NCBI RefSeq assembly: GCF_030815415.1
Contig: NZ_JAUSWW010000001.1
Span: forward strand, 3,162,001-3,226,000
Direction of reading: 5' to 3'
Length of the DNA: 64,000 nt
Source of the DNA: Streptomyces canus
GTDB lineage: Bacteria; Actinomycetota; Actinomycetes; Streptomycetales; Streptomycetaceae
The notes below the pieces were generated by a model. The model did not search any database. It was not told the origin of the DNA and worked only from the letters and a program-made list of their open reading frames with translations. Positions 62,865 to 64,000 of the stretch are shown piece by piece. Each line of letters opens with the position of its first letter. Positions within the stretch are counted from its first letter, which is position 1. Position numbers and translations under genes: made by a program.

Positions 62865-63236
62865 TCAGGCCACCCCTCGCGCGTGCTCGACGACAGGTGC
62901 GCCGCGGTTCGGGAGGACGACGCCCACGAGGTCGATCCGGACACCGCCCGGCGGTGCTCCTCCGTGGGCGTGGATCCAGCAGGCGGCGAGACCCCGCAGC
63001 CGCTCCGCCTTCTCAGGGGTGACGGCTGCCATCGGATGCTCGAAGGCACCCGTCCGGCGTGTCTTGACCTCGCAGACGACCAGGACGTCCCCGTCCCTCG
63101 CCACGATGTCGATCTCGCCCGTCCTGCCACAGCGCCAGTTGCGCTCCAGGACCGTCATCCCGGCTTCCGCCAGCTGCCGCGCGGCCAGCGTCTCGCCGTA
63201 CTTTCCCAGTGCACTGCGTGCCTGATGTGTGTTCAT
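62865..63236 (-). CDS. YraN/UPF0102 family nuclease-fold protein
   Basis: 123 residues from ATG 63236 with GGAGG. The restriction-endonuclease-like core is [21 protein letters not shown], carrying the acid/acid/EVK-type motif. It is part of the conserved yraN-yifB-dprA unit in actinobacteria and may act in recombination or DNA repair. Confidence 0.9.
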   Translation of the reverse strand: MNTHQARSALGKYGETLAARQLAEAGMTVLERNWRCGRTGEIDIVARDGDVLVVCEVKTRRTGAFEHPMAAVTPEKAERLRGLAACWIHAHGGAPPGGVRIDLVGVVLPNRGAPVVEHARGVA

Positions 63237-63343
63237 GTCGGCACCACCTCCGGCGCCAACCGTCACGCACAGCGGCCCACCAAGTTGATCTTGGTGGGCT
63301 ACTCAGTGGTTGTGGAAAACTCCGTCACCCCGATGGGGCAACG

Positions 63344-63652
63344 TCAGCTGCCCGGGAGCTCCAGATCGCTCTTGTTGAGCTCCTCGATGTTCACGTCCTT
63401 GAACGTGAGCACCCGCACCTGTTTCACGAACCGAGCCGGCCGATACATGTCCCACACCCATGCATCCGCCATCGACACCTCGAAGAACACCTCACCCTGA
63501 ACCGAGTGCACCTGCATCTCGTAGTCATTGGTCAGATAGAAGCGCCGCTCGGTCTCGATCACGTACTTGAACAGACCGACGACATCGCGGTACTCCCGAT
63601 AGAGCTTCAGCTCCATCTCGGTCTCGTACTTCTCGAGGTCCTCGGCGCTCAT
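63344..63652 (-). CDS. DUF2469 family protein
   Basis: 102 residues, complete, conserved in actinobacteria: EDLEKYETEMELKLYREYRDV, FKYVIETERRFYLTNDYE and VWDMYRPARFVKQVRVLTFKDVN. It lies upstream of yraN on the same strand. The function is unknown. Confidence 0.9.
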   Translation of the reverse strand: MSAEDLEKYETEMELKLYREYRDVVGLFKYVIETERRFYLTNDYEMQVHSVQGEVFFEVSMADAWVWDMYRPARFVKQVRVLTFKDVNIEELNKSDLELPGS

Positions 63653-63708
63653 GGCATGTTCCCCTTCAGCCGTGCGGTCCCACCATTGTGCGCCAGTCCC
63701 GTCAGCCC

Positions 63709-64000
63709 CTAGACGATTTCGGGGTCGAGGGTCACGGGCGTGGCCGGGGGACCTTCGTCGAGCAGCCTGCGGAGCAGCCCGGCGAGTCTGGTCGGATACA
63801 CCGTCTCATGTGCCTGGGTCAGTTCCTGACACGTCCACCAGCGCGCTCCGGCGACGCTGCGTCGCTCCAGCTCGGTCAGCGCCACGGCCCCGGGCACCAC
63901 ATCCGACGTCTTGGCCGTCCGGGCCAGGTAATACCACTCGTCCTGGTCCCACCGACGGCCCGCGAACGGGAAGGAGCACATCCGCCGCCACAGCACCGGA
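63709..64000 (-). CDS. NUDIX hydrolase, C-terminal part
   Basis: The frame runs out of the right window edge; only about 97 residues are seen. The part resembles the region after the Nudix box: WRRMCSFPFAGRRWDQDEWYYLART, TELERRSVAGARWWTCQEL and VYPTRLAGLLRRLL. The Nudix box itself lies outside, so activity cannot be judged. Confidence 0.75.
   Translation of the reverse strand, partial: PVLWRRMCSFPFAGRRWDQDEWYYLARTAKTSDVVPGAVALTELERRSVAGARWWTCQELTQAHETVYPTRLAGLLRRLLDEGPPATPVTLDPEIV

Noticed and set aside
1..64000. tRNA, rRNA or prophage genes
   Set aside because: No cloverleaf-type or rRNA sequence, integrase, or structural phage gene was recognised on either strand.

Overview
The window is a stretch of an actinomycete chromosome, almost certainly Streptomyces. 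The grounds are very high GC, heavy third-position G/C, frequent GTG/TTG starts, a WhiG sporulation sigma factor, mycothiol-type and sortase-substrate proteins, and the order rpsB-tsf-pyrH-frr-cdsA beside whiG-dprA-yifB-yraN that is typical of Streptomyces. The left edge cuts a GH3 beta-glucosidase and the right edge cuts a NUDIX hydrolase. No rRNA, tRNA or CRISPR array was seen.

Layout. 1-2.8 kb: end of a GH3 glycosidase, a terminator and a 250-bp MITE-like palindromic element. 2.8-10.2 kb: an aldehyde dehydrogenase, a PucR-type regulator, a membrane P-loop ATPase and a GABA-type aminotransferase, which together suggest GABA or amine catabolism. 10.3-14.3 kb: a PAP2 phosphatase, a tnpB relic, an orphan DasR-type operator, a small unknown protein, a DnaA-like ATPase with an added helix-turn-helix and coiled coil, and a small membrane protein. 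14.3-21.5 kb: a polyamine uptake and catabolism operon (aldehyde dehydrogenase, PotD, PotA, PotB, PotC, FAD amine oxidase) with overlapping or abutting genes. 21.7-27.7 kb: a NADAR protein followed by tandem duplications of its own 3' end, a huge repetitive DUF4190 protein, an adenosine-deaminase-like enzyme (probably 6-aminodeoxyfutalosine deaminase), a glycerophosphodiesterase, and a divergent reductase/HxlR pair. 27.7-37.1 kb: envelope and signalling genes, namely an ECF sigma factor fused to an extracytoplasmic domain, a beta-lactamase-fold hydrolase, an ECF sigma/class F sortase/sorting-signal protein cluster, an orphan PotD and a two-component system facing a small secreted protein.

37.2-40.8 kb: a third aldehyde dehydrogenase divergent from an Lrp/AsnC regulator and a class III aminotransferase, again polyamine or GABA catabolism. 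41-46.4 kb: an unusual ABC exporter, a VOC protein, a LOG-like protein, an LAETG surface protein with a clear promoter and operator-like palindrome, and a truncated mycothiol-isomerase-family gene next to transposase debris. 46.4-50.4 kb: a thiamine ABC transporter operon under a TPP riboswitch with a terminator; its binding protein carries an in-frame palindromic repeat insertion. 50.4-64 kb: conserved housekeeping and developmental genes (rlmN, cdsA, frr, pyrH, tsf, rpsB, an M23 peptidase, a TetR regulator, whiG, dprA, yifB, yraN, DUF2469, NUDIX).

Three separate loci (2.8-10, 14-21 and 37-41 kb) encode import, oxidation, transamination and dehydrogenation of polyamines or GABA, each with its own candidate control. 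The least conventional items are the DnaA-like protein with the gene beside it, the family of palindromic repeats found both inside the MITE and inside the thiamine-binding protein gene, and the tandem NADAR tail duplication.
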